A stretch of DNA of 64,000 nt from Niveibacterium umoris (GCF_014197015.1 NZ_JACIET010000001.1:558001-622000), one strand, 5' to 3'; numbered from the stretch's first letter, positions 35,565-43,708 are shown. A program made the numbers and translations. The notes: generated from the sequence alone by a model not told the origin.

Positions 35565-35641
35565 GGAGTGGTAGTTCAGTCGGTTAGAATACCGGCCTGT
35601 CACGCCGGGGGTCGCGGGTTCGAGTCCCGTCCACTCCGCCA
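35565..35641 (+). tRNA. tRNA-Asp (GTC), copy 2
   Basis: Identical over all 77 bases to the first tRNA-Asp; last gene of the cluster. Confidence 0.96.
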
Positions 35642-35649
35642 ACCATCAG

Positions 35650-35675
35650 AAGGGCTGACCAAGTGGTCAGCCCTT
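35650..35675. terminator. Hairpin between tRNA cluster and convergent binding-protein gene
   Basis: AAGGGCTGACCA and TGGTCAGCCCTT form a perfect 12-base stem. It overlaps the stop codon of the minus-strand gene. Neither side has a good U-tract, so it may act as a bidirectional transcript end protected by structure. Confidence 0.6.
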
Positions 35676-37010
35676 CGCATTTCCGGCATCGCGTCGGAAG
35701 GTGGACTGCACTTCTGCGCGCGATTCTATGAAGCCGCGCACCAGAGCGATGTGCTCGCGCAGGATGTACAACTCGTTCGCATACGCGAGCGGAACTTTGC
35801 GGCGCAGCGCGCGTTGTTCGATTGCATCCAGTTGCGTTTGCCACCGCGGCACGTCTTTCGCCTCACCACGGCGCGCTTCCTCCTCGAGAAACTTGAGTTC
35901 GCCGTACCAGCGGTAGATGCGCGAACGCGCGTGCCAGCGCAGCAGCGCGGGCACGATGCGCAGGGCGGGCAGCAGGATCGCGATGAGCGGCAACAACGTC
36001 CAGATCAACCGGTCGACGAGCACCGCGGCCCAGAACGGCAGCACGCGTTGCAGTAGCGGCGGACCGGAACGGTAGAAGCGGGTGGCTTCGGAACTGGCCG
36101 GAAGCTCGTGGTCGCGCGCGGCCGGAAATTCATTGCCTTTCTCGAACAGCCCCGGCGCACGGTGGATTTCCTGCGCGGTCTGCATCAGCAACGCCACCAG
36201 CGCCGGATGCAGGTCGCTACGCGCGACAAGGTTCGCAGTCGGGGCGACGAGGGCGAGGTCCTCCGGTGGTTGATCGGCGATCAGATCGATCGCGCCGCGC
36301 GGTAAGGTCAGTCGCGTCAGATGCGGCATCAGGCGGGTGTAGGCATCGGCGTGGGCGAAGCCCATCAGCCGGACGCCTGGCATCTTCATCAACTTCTGGA
36401 CAATCGGGGCTTGCGCGCCGTTCACGGTGATCAGTGCGTCCACCTTGCCGTTGGCCAGTGCCGCGATGGCGGCGTCACCGCCCAGCGGCAGCAGGTTCGG
36501 GTCGTCGGTTGGTATGCCGTTGGCGGCGAGGATTTCGAGTGCGAGCAATTGCGCGCCTCCGCCCTGTGCGCCCACTGCGATGCGATAGCCGCGCAGTTGC
36601 GCTACCCGGTCCGCCTGCAGGTCACCGCGCACGAACACCCACATCGGCTCGTAGTACATCGCGCCGAGCGTGACCAGATCGGTGGACTCCGGCTCGCGGA
36701 CGATCCCGCCCTGCAGGAATCCGACATCGGCCTTGCCATCGACGCCTTTCAGGCGACGCAGGTTCTCGATCGTGCCACTTGATGGCTTGAGGACCAGCTT
36801 TACGCCCTGTTTTGCGAGCGCGTCGCGGTAGCGTTCCGCGAACAAGGCATAGGCGCCGCCAGGGGCGCCGGTGGTCATCGTCAGCGTTCGCGGCGGCATC
36901 GGCGCGAAGTAGTGCAGAACGAGCAGGATGCCGACGAGCGCGCCGACGAGTGCGGCGATGCTCCATAGGATCCACCGGTGTTGAGGCTGGAAGTGTTCTG
37001 GTGTGTGCAT
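35667..37010 (-). CDS. TAXI-type TRAP transporter solute-binding protein, membrane-anchored
   Basis: A 447-residue protein. It has an N-terminal membrane anchor (about residues 15-36), then a TAXI-family binding domain (TMTTGAPGGAYALFAERYRD at its start) up to about residue 310, a hydrophobic stretch at about residues 330-365 (ILLPALRIVPALL), and a charged, probably cytoplasmic helical tail. Normal TAXI proteins are free periplasmic proteins of about 320 residues feeding a fused TRAP permease. No TRAP permease gene lies nearby, so it may sense rather than transport. The start at 37010 gives the anchor at a normal distance. Confidence 0.88.
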   Translation of the reverse strand: MHTPEHFQPQHRWILWSIAALVGALVGILLVLHYFAPMPPRTLTMTTGAPGGAYALFAERYRDALAKQGVKLVLKPSSGTIENLRRLKGVDGKADVGFLQGGIVREPESTDLVTLGAMYYEPMWVFVRGDLQADRVAQLRGYRIAVGAQGGGAQLLALEILAANGIPTDDPNLLPLGGDAAIAALANGKVDALITVNGAQAPIVQKLMKMPGVRLMGFAHADAYTRLMPHLTRLTLPRGAIDLIADQPPEDLALVAPTANLVARSDLHPALVALLMQTAQEIHRAPGLFEKGNEFPAARDHELPASSEATRFYRSGPPLLQRVLPFWAAVLVDRLIWTLLPLIAILLPALRIVPALLRWHARSRIYRWYGELKFLEEEARRGEAKDVPRWQTQLDAIEQRALRRKVPLAYANELYILREHIALVRGFIESRAEVQSTFRRDAGNAKG

Positions 37011-37114
37011 GGCCTTGCAGCCTAAGCGCCCGCAAGACATGCTGTCCAGCCCCCACGCCAGCGCTCCGGTAGAATGCGCGGCCCCCTAATTCCGCAACAC
37101 CGCTGGATCACCCG

Positions 37115-38086
37115 ATGCCCCGCTTGCTGCTCGCCCCGATGGAAGGAATGGTCGACGACCTGATGCGCGATGTGCTGACGCGCGTCGGTGGCTACGACCA
37201 TTGCGTGACCGAGTTCGCGCGGGTGTCGGGTACGGTTTTGCCGGCACGGTGCTATACCCGTATCAGCCCCGAGTTGCTCAATGCAGGCCGCACCTTGGCG
37301 GGCACGCCGGTACGGGTGCAGTTGCTCGGCTCGGACCCCGCCTGCATGGGTGACAACGCGGCACGCCTTGCGACGCTTGCGCCGCCGGGCATCGATCTGA
37401 ACTTCGGCTGCCCGGCGCCGACGGTCAACCGCCATCGGGGCGGCGCAGCGTTGCTGAACGAGCCGCATCTGCTGTTCGACATCGCCCGCGAAGTGCGTGC
37501 GGCGGTGCCGCGCGGCATTCCATTCACCGCGAAGATGCGGCTTGGCATCGACGATGCGTCGCGCGCCATCGAGTGCGCGCAGGCCCTTGCCGACGGCGGC
37601 GCCGAGGAGCTCGTGATTCACGCCCGCACCAAGGCAGACCGTTACAAGCCACCCGCGCACTGGGCGGAAATTGCGCGCGTCACTGACGTGGTCAAGGTAC
37701 CGGTCGTGGCGAACGGTGAGGTGTGGTCGGTCGAAGACTGGCGACGTTGTCGCAGCGAAAGCGGCCGCAGCGACGTCATGCTCGGGCGCGGCGCCGTGGC
37801 CGATCCCTTTCTTGCTCGCAGGATCCGCGGTACCGCGCCCGCGACGCTTGCCGAATGCTGGAGCGAGTTGCTGGGTCTGCTCGCGGTCTACTGGCGCGCC
37901 GTGCTGACAAAGGTCGAAGCCAGGCATGCACCGGGGCGCCTGAAGCAGTGGTTGTTCCTGCTCGAGCGCAACTATCCGCAGGCGGCGCGCTTGCTCGCGG
38001 AAGTTCGACCGATGCGCGATGCCGGGCTCGTCGAGGCCGCGCTGATCCGGCACGGAGCGCCGATCTCGCTCGAGGCGGCTGCCTGA
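37115..38086 (+). CDS. dusC: tRNA-dihydrouridine(16) synthase DusC
   Basis: A flavin-dependent enzyme that reduces uridine 16 in the D-loop of tRNAs. The protein is 323 residues. The FMN barrel starts LLLAPMEGMVDDLMRDVLT, the catalytic Cys is in LNFGCPAPTVNRHRGG, and the phosphate-binding loop is MLGRGAVADPFLA. The sequence VTEFARVSG after the first motif is typical of DusC rather than DusA or DusB. It overlaps the methyltransferase gene (TGATG), so a small tRNA-modification operon is likely. Confidence 0.94.
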   Translation: MPRLLLAPMEGMVDDLMRDVLTRVGGYDHCVTEFARVSGTVLPARCYTRISPELLNAGRTLAGTPVRVQLLGSDPACMGDNAARLATLAPPGIDLNFGCPAPTVNRHRGGAALLNEPHLLFDIAREVRAAVPRGIPFTAKMRLGIDDASRAIECAQALADGGAEELVIHARTKADRYKPPAHWAEIARVTDVVKVPVVANGEVWSVEDWRRCRSESGRSDVMLGRGAVADPFLARRIRGTAPATLAECWSELLGLLAVYWRAVLTKVEARHAPGRLKQWLFLLERNYPQAARLLAEVRPMRDAGLVEAALIRHGAPISLEAAA

Positions 38087-38760
38087 TGTACGCCAACTCG
38101 CGTGGCATCACCAGCGCGCAGGACAGCGTGCACCGCAATCTCGATCGACTGCTGCAACGCCACCTTGCGAGTGGCTTCGAGCGACCGATCGGTGCGGCCA
38201 CCCGCGATGCCTATGAGGCGGTGATGGCGGATTGGGACGGTCGCGCGCCGCTGCTGCTCGATGCAGGGTGCGGCGTCGGTTGGAGCACGCTCGCGCTCGG
38301 TCGTGCGCATCCGCAGCACTTCGTGATTGGCGTCGATCAGTCGGAGGACCGCATCTCGCGTGGCAAACCCGACGCACAGACGAACAACGTGCGATTCGTA
38401 CGCGCCGATCTGGTGGACTTCTGGCGTCTGTTGCGCGATGCGAAGATCCGGCTCGATCGCCACTACCTGCTGTATCCGAATCCCTGGCCGAAGATCGGCC
38501 ATCTGTCGCGGCGCTGGCACGGCCACGCGGTGTTTCCAGTCATCCCGCAACTGGGCGGCTTGATCGAACTGCGTACCAACTGGCAGATCTATGCCGACGA
38601 GTTCGCTTGGGCGATGGCGCGCGTCACCGGCAAAGAGAGCGCGCCCGCGCTTTACGAGGCTCTTGATCCGCTGACCCCTTTCGAGCGCAAGTACCGCGAT
38701 TCCGGGCAGAGCCTCTGGCGCTATCAACTGGACCTGCGAGACGAGGGTGGCGCGCGATGA
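38086..38760 (+). CDS. TrmB-like SAM-dependent methyltransferase
   Basis: A protein of 224 residues with the SAM motif LLLDAGCGVGWSTLALG and the TrmB hallmark region LYPNPWPKIGHLSRRW, followed by LIELRTNWQIYADEF. True tRNA (guanine46-N7) methyltransferases usually read PDPWPKK at this point; here the Asp is Asn, so this may be a paralogue with another RNA target. The neighbours dusC (upstream, TGATG overlap) and a YkgJ-type protein (downstream, ATGA overlap) support an RNA-modification context. Confidence 0.85.
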   Translation: MYANSRGITSAQDSVHRNLDRLLQRHLASGFERPIGAATRDAYEAVMADWDGRAPLLLDAGCGVGWSTLALGRAHPQHFVIGVDQSEDRISRGKPDAQTNNVRFVRADLVDFWRLLRDAKIRLDRHYLLYPNPWPKIGHLSRRWHGHAVFPVIPQLGGLIELRTNWQIYADEFAWAMARVTGKESAPALYEALDPLTPFERKYRDSGQSLWRYQLDLRDEGGAR

Positions 38761-39104
38761 GTGACGCCTGTCGTGCCTGCGGTGCTTGCTGCGCCACTTT
38801 CGTTGTCAGCTTTCACATGTCCGAACGCGACGACCAGCCGGGCGGCATGGTGCCGGAGGCGCTCGCCGACGAAGAGACCGCATCGACCTGTCGCATGCGT
38901 GGCACCGATCGCGCGGCCCCGCGCTGCGTCGCGCTGGTGGGCAAGGTCGGTGAGGCCGTGCATTGCGGCATCTACGAATTCCGTCCTAGCCCGTGCCGCG
39001 AGTTTGCTCCGCACGGCTGGCTCGGTGTCAGCAACGCGGCCTGCAATCGCGCGCGTGCGCGGCATGGCCTCGTGGCGCTGCCCGATCCCTGTCCGCCGCG
39101 CTGA
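38757..39104 (+). CDS. YkgJ family cysteine cluster protein
   Basis: A small cytoplasmic protein of 115 residues with a CxxCGxCC start (CRACGACCATF), a middle Cys (STCRM), CVALVGKVGEAVHCGIYEF and RPSPCREF. The eight-cysteine pattern defines the zinc- or iron-binding UPF0153/CxxCxxCC family (YkgJ). Its function is not established. It ends the dusC-methyltransferase-ykgJ operon. The 45 bases after it contain repeated GGCCGCG and separate it from the convergent hpnE. Confidence 0.9.
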   Translation: MSDACRACGACCATFVVSFHMSERDDQPGGMVPEALADEETASTCRMRGTDRAAPRCVALVGKVGEAVHCGIYEFRPSPCREFAPHGWLGVSNAACNRARARHGLVALPDPCPPR

Positions 39105-39149
39105 GGCCGCGGTTGGGCCGCGCTTAGGCCGCGATCAGGCCGAATTCGC

Positions 39150-40478
39150 TCAGTCGAAGGTAAACAGCTTCGGGGGCGCTACGCCGAGCGAGCGGAACAC
39201 GGTGCGCGCCGCCTGCAGACCCGAGCGGACCGCACCTTCAAGCGTTGCCGGATAGTCCGAAGCGACATAGTCGCCGGCGAGCAGCAGATTCTTGACCGGG
39301 GTGATCGTGATCGGGCGGAACGCGCCCGGCTCGCAGGCAAACGTCGCGCGTTTCTCGGTGATGACCTGGGCCCACTTTGGCGAGGGCAGGTGGCCTGAAT
39401 CGGGCACCATCAGTCGTTCGACGTCCTGATGCGCGCGCAGCGCGATTTCCTCACGGCTCAATTCGGTGTCGGCGGCGCTGATCACGCCCGCAAGCATGCC
39501 CGCCGGGCCACCCAGTTGGCCGCGATCGAACAGCCACTGCAGGAAGCCGCCATCGAGCCCGATCATCGGCCGTGCGAGGCGCAAGGGCGGGTCGTACGAC
39601 AGGTAGACGGTTGTGATCGCTTCGTGCTGCATCGCCGCCAGTTGTTCGCGCAGACGTTCCATTTCGGAGAACTCGGCCGTCAGCGCAGGTACCTGCCACG
39701 GCGCGGTCGCAAGCACGACATGGCTGTAGCGCCCGTCGAAGGGGTCGCCTTCGAGCGCGAACGAATCATCTGCGCGGGCAATGCCGCGGATCTTCGTCAT
39801 CGTGTGCACCGACTGCCCGTTGCGTGAAAGGAACAGCACCGCCGGCACCGGCAGCAATTCGGTGAGATCCACTTTGGGAATCAACACTTCCGACGCGCTG
39901 GCGCTGGCGGCGACGCTGTCGCGCAGTACGTTCGCAAAGATCTGCGCGGACGCCCGTTCGGCCGGGGTGTTGAGCGCGGCAATGCAGAGCGGTTCCCAGA
40001 CCAGCCGACGCAGTGTTTCGGTTTGCTGTGCGCGCATCAGCAGGGCGCTGACGGTGATGTCTTCTGCGAGCTTGAATTTCGTTCGCTTGAGCAGGTTCAG
40101 CAGGCGCACTGCGGCGCGCCTGTCAGCCCAGTTGAGTCCCTTGGCCCGCAGCAAGCCTACGGCCAGGTGGAGGGGGGCGGGCAGGGCGGCGGCCTGCAGA
40201 TCCAGCTTGCCCGGCACATGCACGAAGAAGGGTGCGCTGTAGAGCTTCTTCGGGCTGACCTTGAGCATGCGCAGCATGCGCAGCGTTTCGGTATAGGCGC
40301 CGACGAGGATGTGCTGGCCGTTATCGACCCGCCAGCCATCCTTCTCGACCACGCGGGCGCGCCCACCCAGCGTCGATGCGCCTTCGAACACCGTCACCCG
40401 GATATCGGCGCGCGCCAGCTCCACTGCGCAAGCAAGGCCCGACCAGCCCGCGCCGATCACTGCAACATGCGGACTCAT
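39150..40478 (-). CDS. hpnE: Hydroxysqualene dehydroxylase HpnE
   Basis: An FAD enzyme of the amine-oxidase/desaturase family, 442 residues, which with HpnC and HpnD converts farnesyl diphosphate to squalene for hopanoids. The FAD motif is VAVIGAGWSGLACAVELA, followed by FEGASTLGGRAR and DNGQHILVGAY, the HpnE signature. The C-terminal FAD contact is LLLAGDYVASDYPATLEGA. hpnC and hpnD are not in the window. The start overlaps the Nudix gene stop (ATGA), so the two are co-transcribed. Confidence 0.93.
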   Translation of the reverse strand: MSPHVAVIGAGWSGLACAVELARADIRVTVFEGASTLGGRARVVEKDGWRVDNGQHILVGAYTETLRMLRMLKVSPKKLYSAPFFVHVPGKLDLQAAALPAPLHLAVGLLRAKGLNWADRRAAVRLLNLLKRTKFKLAEDITVSALLMRAQQTETLRRLVWEPLCIAALNTPAERASAQIFANVLRDSVAASASASEVLIPKVDLTELLPVPAVLFLSRNGQSVHTMTKIRGIARADDSFALEGDPFDGRYSHVVLATAPWQVPALTAEFSEMERLREQLAAMQHEAITTVYLSYDPPLRLARPMIGLDGGFLQWLFDRGQLGGPAGMLAGVISAADTELSREEIALRAHQDVERLMVPDSGHLPSPKWAQVITEKRATFACEPGAFRPITITPVKNLLLAGDYVASDYPATLEGAVRSGLQAARTVFRSLGVAPPKLFTFD

Positions 40479-41020
40479 GCGGCGGTCGCGGGGGCGGCGA
40501 TGTCGGCGACGTGGAAGCGGAAGCTGCCAGCGCGCCGGTCTTCGTAGTACAGCCGCAAGGTCAGCGCGACCGAACGGAAGGCAAGCTCATCCCACGGAAT
40601 CTCGGCTTCGGTGAAGAGGCGCGTCTCGAGCGATTCCTCGCCCGGTCGAAAGTCCAGATCGAGCAATCGGGCACGGTAAAGGATATGTACCTGGCTGATA
40701 TGCGAGACGTTGATCAGCGAGTACATGTCACCCACGGCGATGCGCGCGCAGGCCTCTTCGGCGGTTTCTCGCGCGGCGGCTTCTGCGGTGGTCTCGTGGT
40801 TCTCCATGAAGCCTGCCGGCAGCGTCCACTTGCCGTGCCGTGGCTCGATCGCGCGGCGGCAGAGCAGGATCTTGTCCTCCCATTCCGGAATCGCACCGAC
40901 CACCATCTTCGGATTGCTGTAGTGGATCGTGCCGCACGCGTCACAGACGTGGCGGGGCAGGGTGTCACCCGTTGGAATGCGCAGCACGACAGTGGCGCCG
41001 CAGTTGGAGCAGAAGTTCAT
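40475..41020 (-). CDS. Nudix hydrolase with zinc ribbon
   Basis: A 181-residue pyrophosphohydrolase. The N-terminus has a zinc ribbon (CSNCG and CDACG), and the Nudix box reads G-x5-E-x7-RE-x2-EE within GFMENHETTAEAAARETAEE. The arrangement resembles the NudC-related and ADP-ribose pyrophosphatase-like group (zinc ribbon plus YSNPKMVVGAIPEW). It is coupled to hpnE. The start at 41020 puts the first Cys at residue 4. The substrate is unknown. The 175 bases upstream separate it from the divergent HDOD gene. Confidence 0.93.
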   Translation of the reverse strand: MNFCSNCGATVVLRIPTGDTLPRHVCDACGTIHYSNPKMVVGAIPEWEDKILLCRRAIEPRHGKWTLPAGFMENHETTAEAAARETAEEACARIAVGDMYSLINVSHISQVHILYRARLLDLDFRPGEESLETRLFTEAEIPWDELAFRSVALTLRLYYEDRRAGSFRFHVADIAAPATAA

Positions 41021-41195
41021 GGCTGGAGGGCGGTTTGAAGGTACGGGCGCCGGGGCCGGCCGCCCAGGCTGCATCGATTCTAAACCAGCGCCCCGGCTCA
41101 GCGGCGCGCGACTGAAACGATGCGCCGCAGTACGAGGCTAAAGTTTTCTCAAGTGCGGCCGTTAGCGGGGTGTACGCCGAAGAAAGATTCATTGA

Positions 41196-43205
41196 ATGAA
41201 TGGTTGCCCCCCGATTTCAGCCCTTGACGTAAACCGGATCGAGCGGCTCAGACTTGCCGGTGATCTGCCATCGCCCAGGGGCGTGGCGCTTGCGATCATG
41301 CGCGCGGCGCAGTCGGACGACGTCTCGACCTCCGAACTGTCGCAAATCATCAAGACCGACCCTGCCTTCGTCGCCCGCGTGGTCAAGGCTGCGAATGGCG
41401 TGCTCGGGTTCGGCCGGCGCCCCGTTTCCTCGGTTCACGACGCACTGATGGTGCTGGGCTTGCCGGCGGTGCGCACGCTCGCACTCGGGTTCTCGCTGCT
41501 CTCGAACTATCGTACCGGCGGATGCCGTCAGTTCGACTACGAGGGGCTTTGGTCGTCGTCGCTGATGCGTGCGGTCGCAATGCAGGCAATCGTCAAGCGC
41601 ACGCGGGTCGCGCCGCCGGATGAGGCTTACTGCATCGGCCTGCTGTCGCGGATCGGTGAGTTGGCGCTGGCGACGATCTATCCCGACCAATACGGCGAGT
41701 TGGCGGCTGAACCGAACGGCGATCCCGACGCTCTGCTGCAGCGGGAAAAAGCCGCCTTCGCGATTGATCACCTTGAACTCGGTGCGCTCATGTTGAGCGA
41801 CTGGGGCATCCCGGAAGCCTACGTGACTGCCGTGTTGCATCACGAGCATCCGGTGCGCGCGCAGTTGCCGGACGATTCGCGTGAATCGGGCATGTGCATG
41901 GCGCTGGCACTGGCAGCGCAATTGGCGCGCTTCTGCGTCACGCCGGCAGTACAACAGCCCGCGCTGATCGGGCGCTTGCTGGAACTTGGGCGCGCCGTGG
42001 GCTACGACGCGCCAACGCTCTTCGAAACCTGTGATCTGGCTGCGCGTGAGTGGTCGGAATGGTGCGCACTGCTGCAGTTGCCGCTGTGCCCGATTGAACC
42101 TTTCGCGACGCTGGCCGAGCGTCCGTCAGTCGAGGCGCCGGCCGAAACGATCGCTAAAGAAGTGAAGCCTTCCGCAAGAACCGTCGACGATGTGACCGCA
42201 ATGCCTCCCCGCGCCAACCACATGCGGGTACTGCTGGTCGAGAGTGACGCCGCGCTGCGCACGGGTGTCCGTGCTGTGCTTGACGGTGCCGGTCACGAAG
42301 TTCAGGAAGCCGACTCGGTTGCAATGGCCACCGAGCTCGCGCTGGTGATGCAGCCGCACATGATGATCATCGACTGGACCCTGCCGGATGGAAGCGGTCT
42401 GGGGCTGGTCGAGCGCCTGCGCCAGACTCGCATGGGGCGCAGCATCTATGTGCTCGTTCTGACCAGCCATGAAAACGAGCAGCGTCTGGTGGATGCGTTC
42501 GAATCGGGCGTAGACGACTTCATCACCAAGCCGATCAATGATCGCGTGCTGCTGGCGCGCCTGCGTGCAGGCCTGCGCGTTGTGCGCCTGCATCAGGAGG
42601 TAGAGCGTGACCGTGAAGAGGTCCGCCAGTTCGCTTCAGAACTGGCGATCTCGAATCGCCGCCTGTCCGAGACTGCACTCACAGATGCCCTGACCGGCTT
42701 CCCGAATCGACGCCACTTCCTCGAACGATTGAAGCAGGAGTGGTCGGCCGCGGGTCGCCACCATCGTCCGCTGGCATGCATGCTGGTGCGCGTGACCGGG
42801 TTCGGCCAGATCGCAGAAACCTACGGGCGTGAATTGGGCGACCGTGTCATCGCGCGAACCGCGGAAGTGCTCAAGCAATGCTTGCGCACGCACGACATCG
42901 TGGCGCGTGTCGGCGACGGGGAATTTGCGGTGCTCTGTCCGGACACGGCAGCAGGGCCGGCGCAGCTGGTGGCGCAGCGCATCTGTCGGCAGGTCGAAGA
43001 GAGCCCGGTTTCCTCGGGCAGGCTGCAGTTGAGTATCTCTGTCGAGATTGGCGTGGCGGCGCGTGACGACGCGATGGACTCCCCGGACGCGCTGATGAAT
43101 CAGGCCTCAAGTGCGTTTGAGGGGGCAAAAGATTTGCAGGAATCTGCGGGCGCGAATTCCTCGCCGTCGCGCCCCGGTGGCGTGTTGGGCGCTGTAATGC
43201 ATTGA
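41196..43205 (+). CDS. HDOD - receiver - degenerate GGDEF protein
   Basis: A 669-residue cytoplasmic signalling protein. Residues about 12-215 are an HDOD domain (LPSPRGVALAIMRAAQSDDV, LGFSLLSNYRT). Residues 343-460 are a receiver domain with phospho-acceptor Asp393 (IIDWTLPDGSG) and Lys445; the acidic pair is partly replaced (VESD). Residues about 500-655 are a GGDEF domain (TDALTGFPNRRHFLERL), but the signature is GDGEF (573-577), so diguanylate cyclase activity is doubtful. The gene lies directly upstream of flhDC, which suggests a role in motility. No histidine kinase gene is adjacent. Confidence 0.92.
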   Translation: MNGCPPISALDVNRIERLRLAGDLPSPRGVALAIMRAAQSDDVSTSELSQIIKTDPAFVARVVKAANGVLGFGRRPVSSVHDALMVLGLPAVRTLALGFSLLSNYRTGGCRQFDYEGLWSSSLMRAVAMQAIVKRTRVAPPDEAYCIGLLSRIGELALATIYPDQYGELAAEPNGDPDALLQREKAAFAIDHLELGALMLSDWGIPEAYVTAVLHHEHPVRAQLPDDSRESGMCMALALAAQLARFCVTPAVQQPALIGRLLELGRAVGYDAPTLFETCDLAAREWSEWCALLQLPLCPIEPFATLAERPSVEAPAETIAKEVKPSARTVDDVTAMPPRANHMRVLLVESDAALRTGVRAVLDGAGHEVQEADSVAMATELALVMQPHMMIIDWTLPDGSGLGLVERLRQTRMGRSIYVLVLTSHENEQRLVDAFESGVDDFITKPINDRVLLARLRAGLRVVRLHQEVERDREEVRQFASELAISNRRLSETALTDALTGFPNRRHFLERLKQEWSAAGRHHRPLACMLVRVTGFGQIAETYGRELGDRVIARTAEVLKQCLRTHDIVARVGDGEFAVLCPDTAAGPAQLVAQRICRQVEESPVSSGRLQLSISVEIGVAARDDAMDSPDALMNQASSAFEGAKDLQESAGANSSPSRPGGVLGAVMH

Positions 43206-43234
43206 TTTAAAAGCGGTAATCCAGGTGTTTTTCG

Positions 43235-43282
43235 GCATGTAGGTGAAATTCCTACATGCTTGTGCGCGTTCGCGCCTACATG
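43235..43282. promoter_or_regulatory. Dyad plus extra half-site upstream of flhD
   Basis: GCATGTAGG-N7-CCTACATGC is a perfect 9-base inverted repeat (43235-43259). A further CCTACATG lies at 43275-43282, exactly 24 bases from the first. Such spaced repeats look like an operator for a dimeric regulator of flhDC. Confidence 0.55.
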
Positions 43283-43302
43283 ATTATCCGAACTCGCCCG
43301 AC

Positions 43303-43310
43303 TCAAGTTT
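43303..43310 (+). promoter_or_regulatory. Sigma-28-like -35 octamer upstream of flhD
   Basis: TCAAGTTT is the same octamer found in the better motA promoter. The matching -10 (GCCGATAA) is poor at 11-base spacing, so this is only a partial match. Confidence 0.25.
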
Positions 43311-43346
43311 CTTTAAGGCCGCGGTACTGTTGCTTCCACACGATAA

Positions 43347-43363
43347 GTTGCCAAAAAGGCAAC
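43347..43363 (+). promoter_or_regulatory. Hairpin in the flhD leader
   Basis: GTTGCC-AAAAA-GGCAAC ends eight bases before the GGAGGT ribosome binding site. Two GGA motifs (CGGACTGAGGAGG) follow, which could be CsrA sites; this is inferred. Confidence 0.4.
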
Positions 43364-43380
43364 GGACTGAGGAGGTCACA

Positions 43381-43698
43381 ATGCTTACCGCAAACCTGTC
43401 GGAAGAGATTCGCGAGCTGAATCTGTCTTACCTGATGCTGGCCCAGCGGCTGTTGCTGGAAGACCGGCAGTCAGGGATGTTCCGCCTCGGTCTGGGCGAA
43501 GACGCTGCCGATGTGATCGAAGCGCTCTCGCCGGCGCAGATTCTGCGCATGTCCTCCTCCGGCATGATGCTTTGCCAGGTCCGCTTCGACGAACGCCTGC
43601 TGCTCGAGCTGCTGTCCAATCATGAGCGTGAGCCGGCGGTGGCCAGCATTCACGCGGCGATCCTGGCGGCCAGCCGCCCGGTCGAAAATCTCGCCTGA
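43381..43698 (+). CDS. flhD: Flagellar transcriptional activator FlhD
   Basis: FlhD forms the FlhD4C2 complex with FlhC, the master activator of class 2 flagellar genes. The protein is 105 residues, normal for the family, with LSEEIRELNLSYLMLAQRLL and the helix-turn-helix-like C-terminal part. GAGGAGG precedes the ATG at 43381; the frame is open further upstream but reads through the regulatory region. flhC follows after 10 bases. Confidence 0.96.
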   Translation: MLTANLSEEIRELNLSYLMLAQRLLLEDRQSGMFRLGLGEDAADVIEALSPAQILRMSSSGMMLCQVRFDERLLLELLSNHEREPAVASIHAAILAASRPVENLA

Positions 43699-43708
43699 GG
43701 CCGCGACC

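Larger units (their letters stand above)
35111..35641 (+). repeat. Tandem duplication of a tRNA-Glu/tRNA-Asp unit
   Basis: Two direct copies of 245 bases (35111-35355 and 35397-35641), separated by 41 bases that include a terminator-like hairpin. By eye they differ at six positions, all in the spacer between the two tRNAs, while both tRNA genes and the 13 bases before tRNA-Glu are identical. Confidence 0.93.

Noticed and set aside
39105-39149. Repeated GGCCGCG between ykgJ and hpnE as a CRISPR-like or REP element
   Set aside because: Only three or four short, imperfect copies in 45 bases; too small and GC-biased to call.
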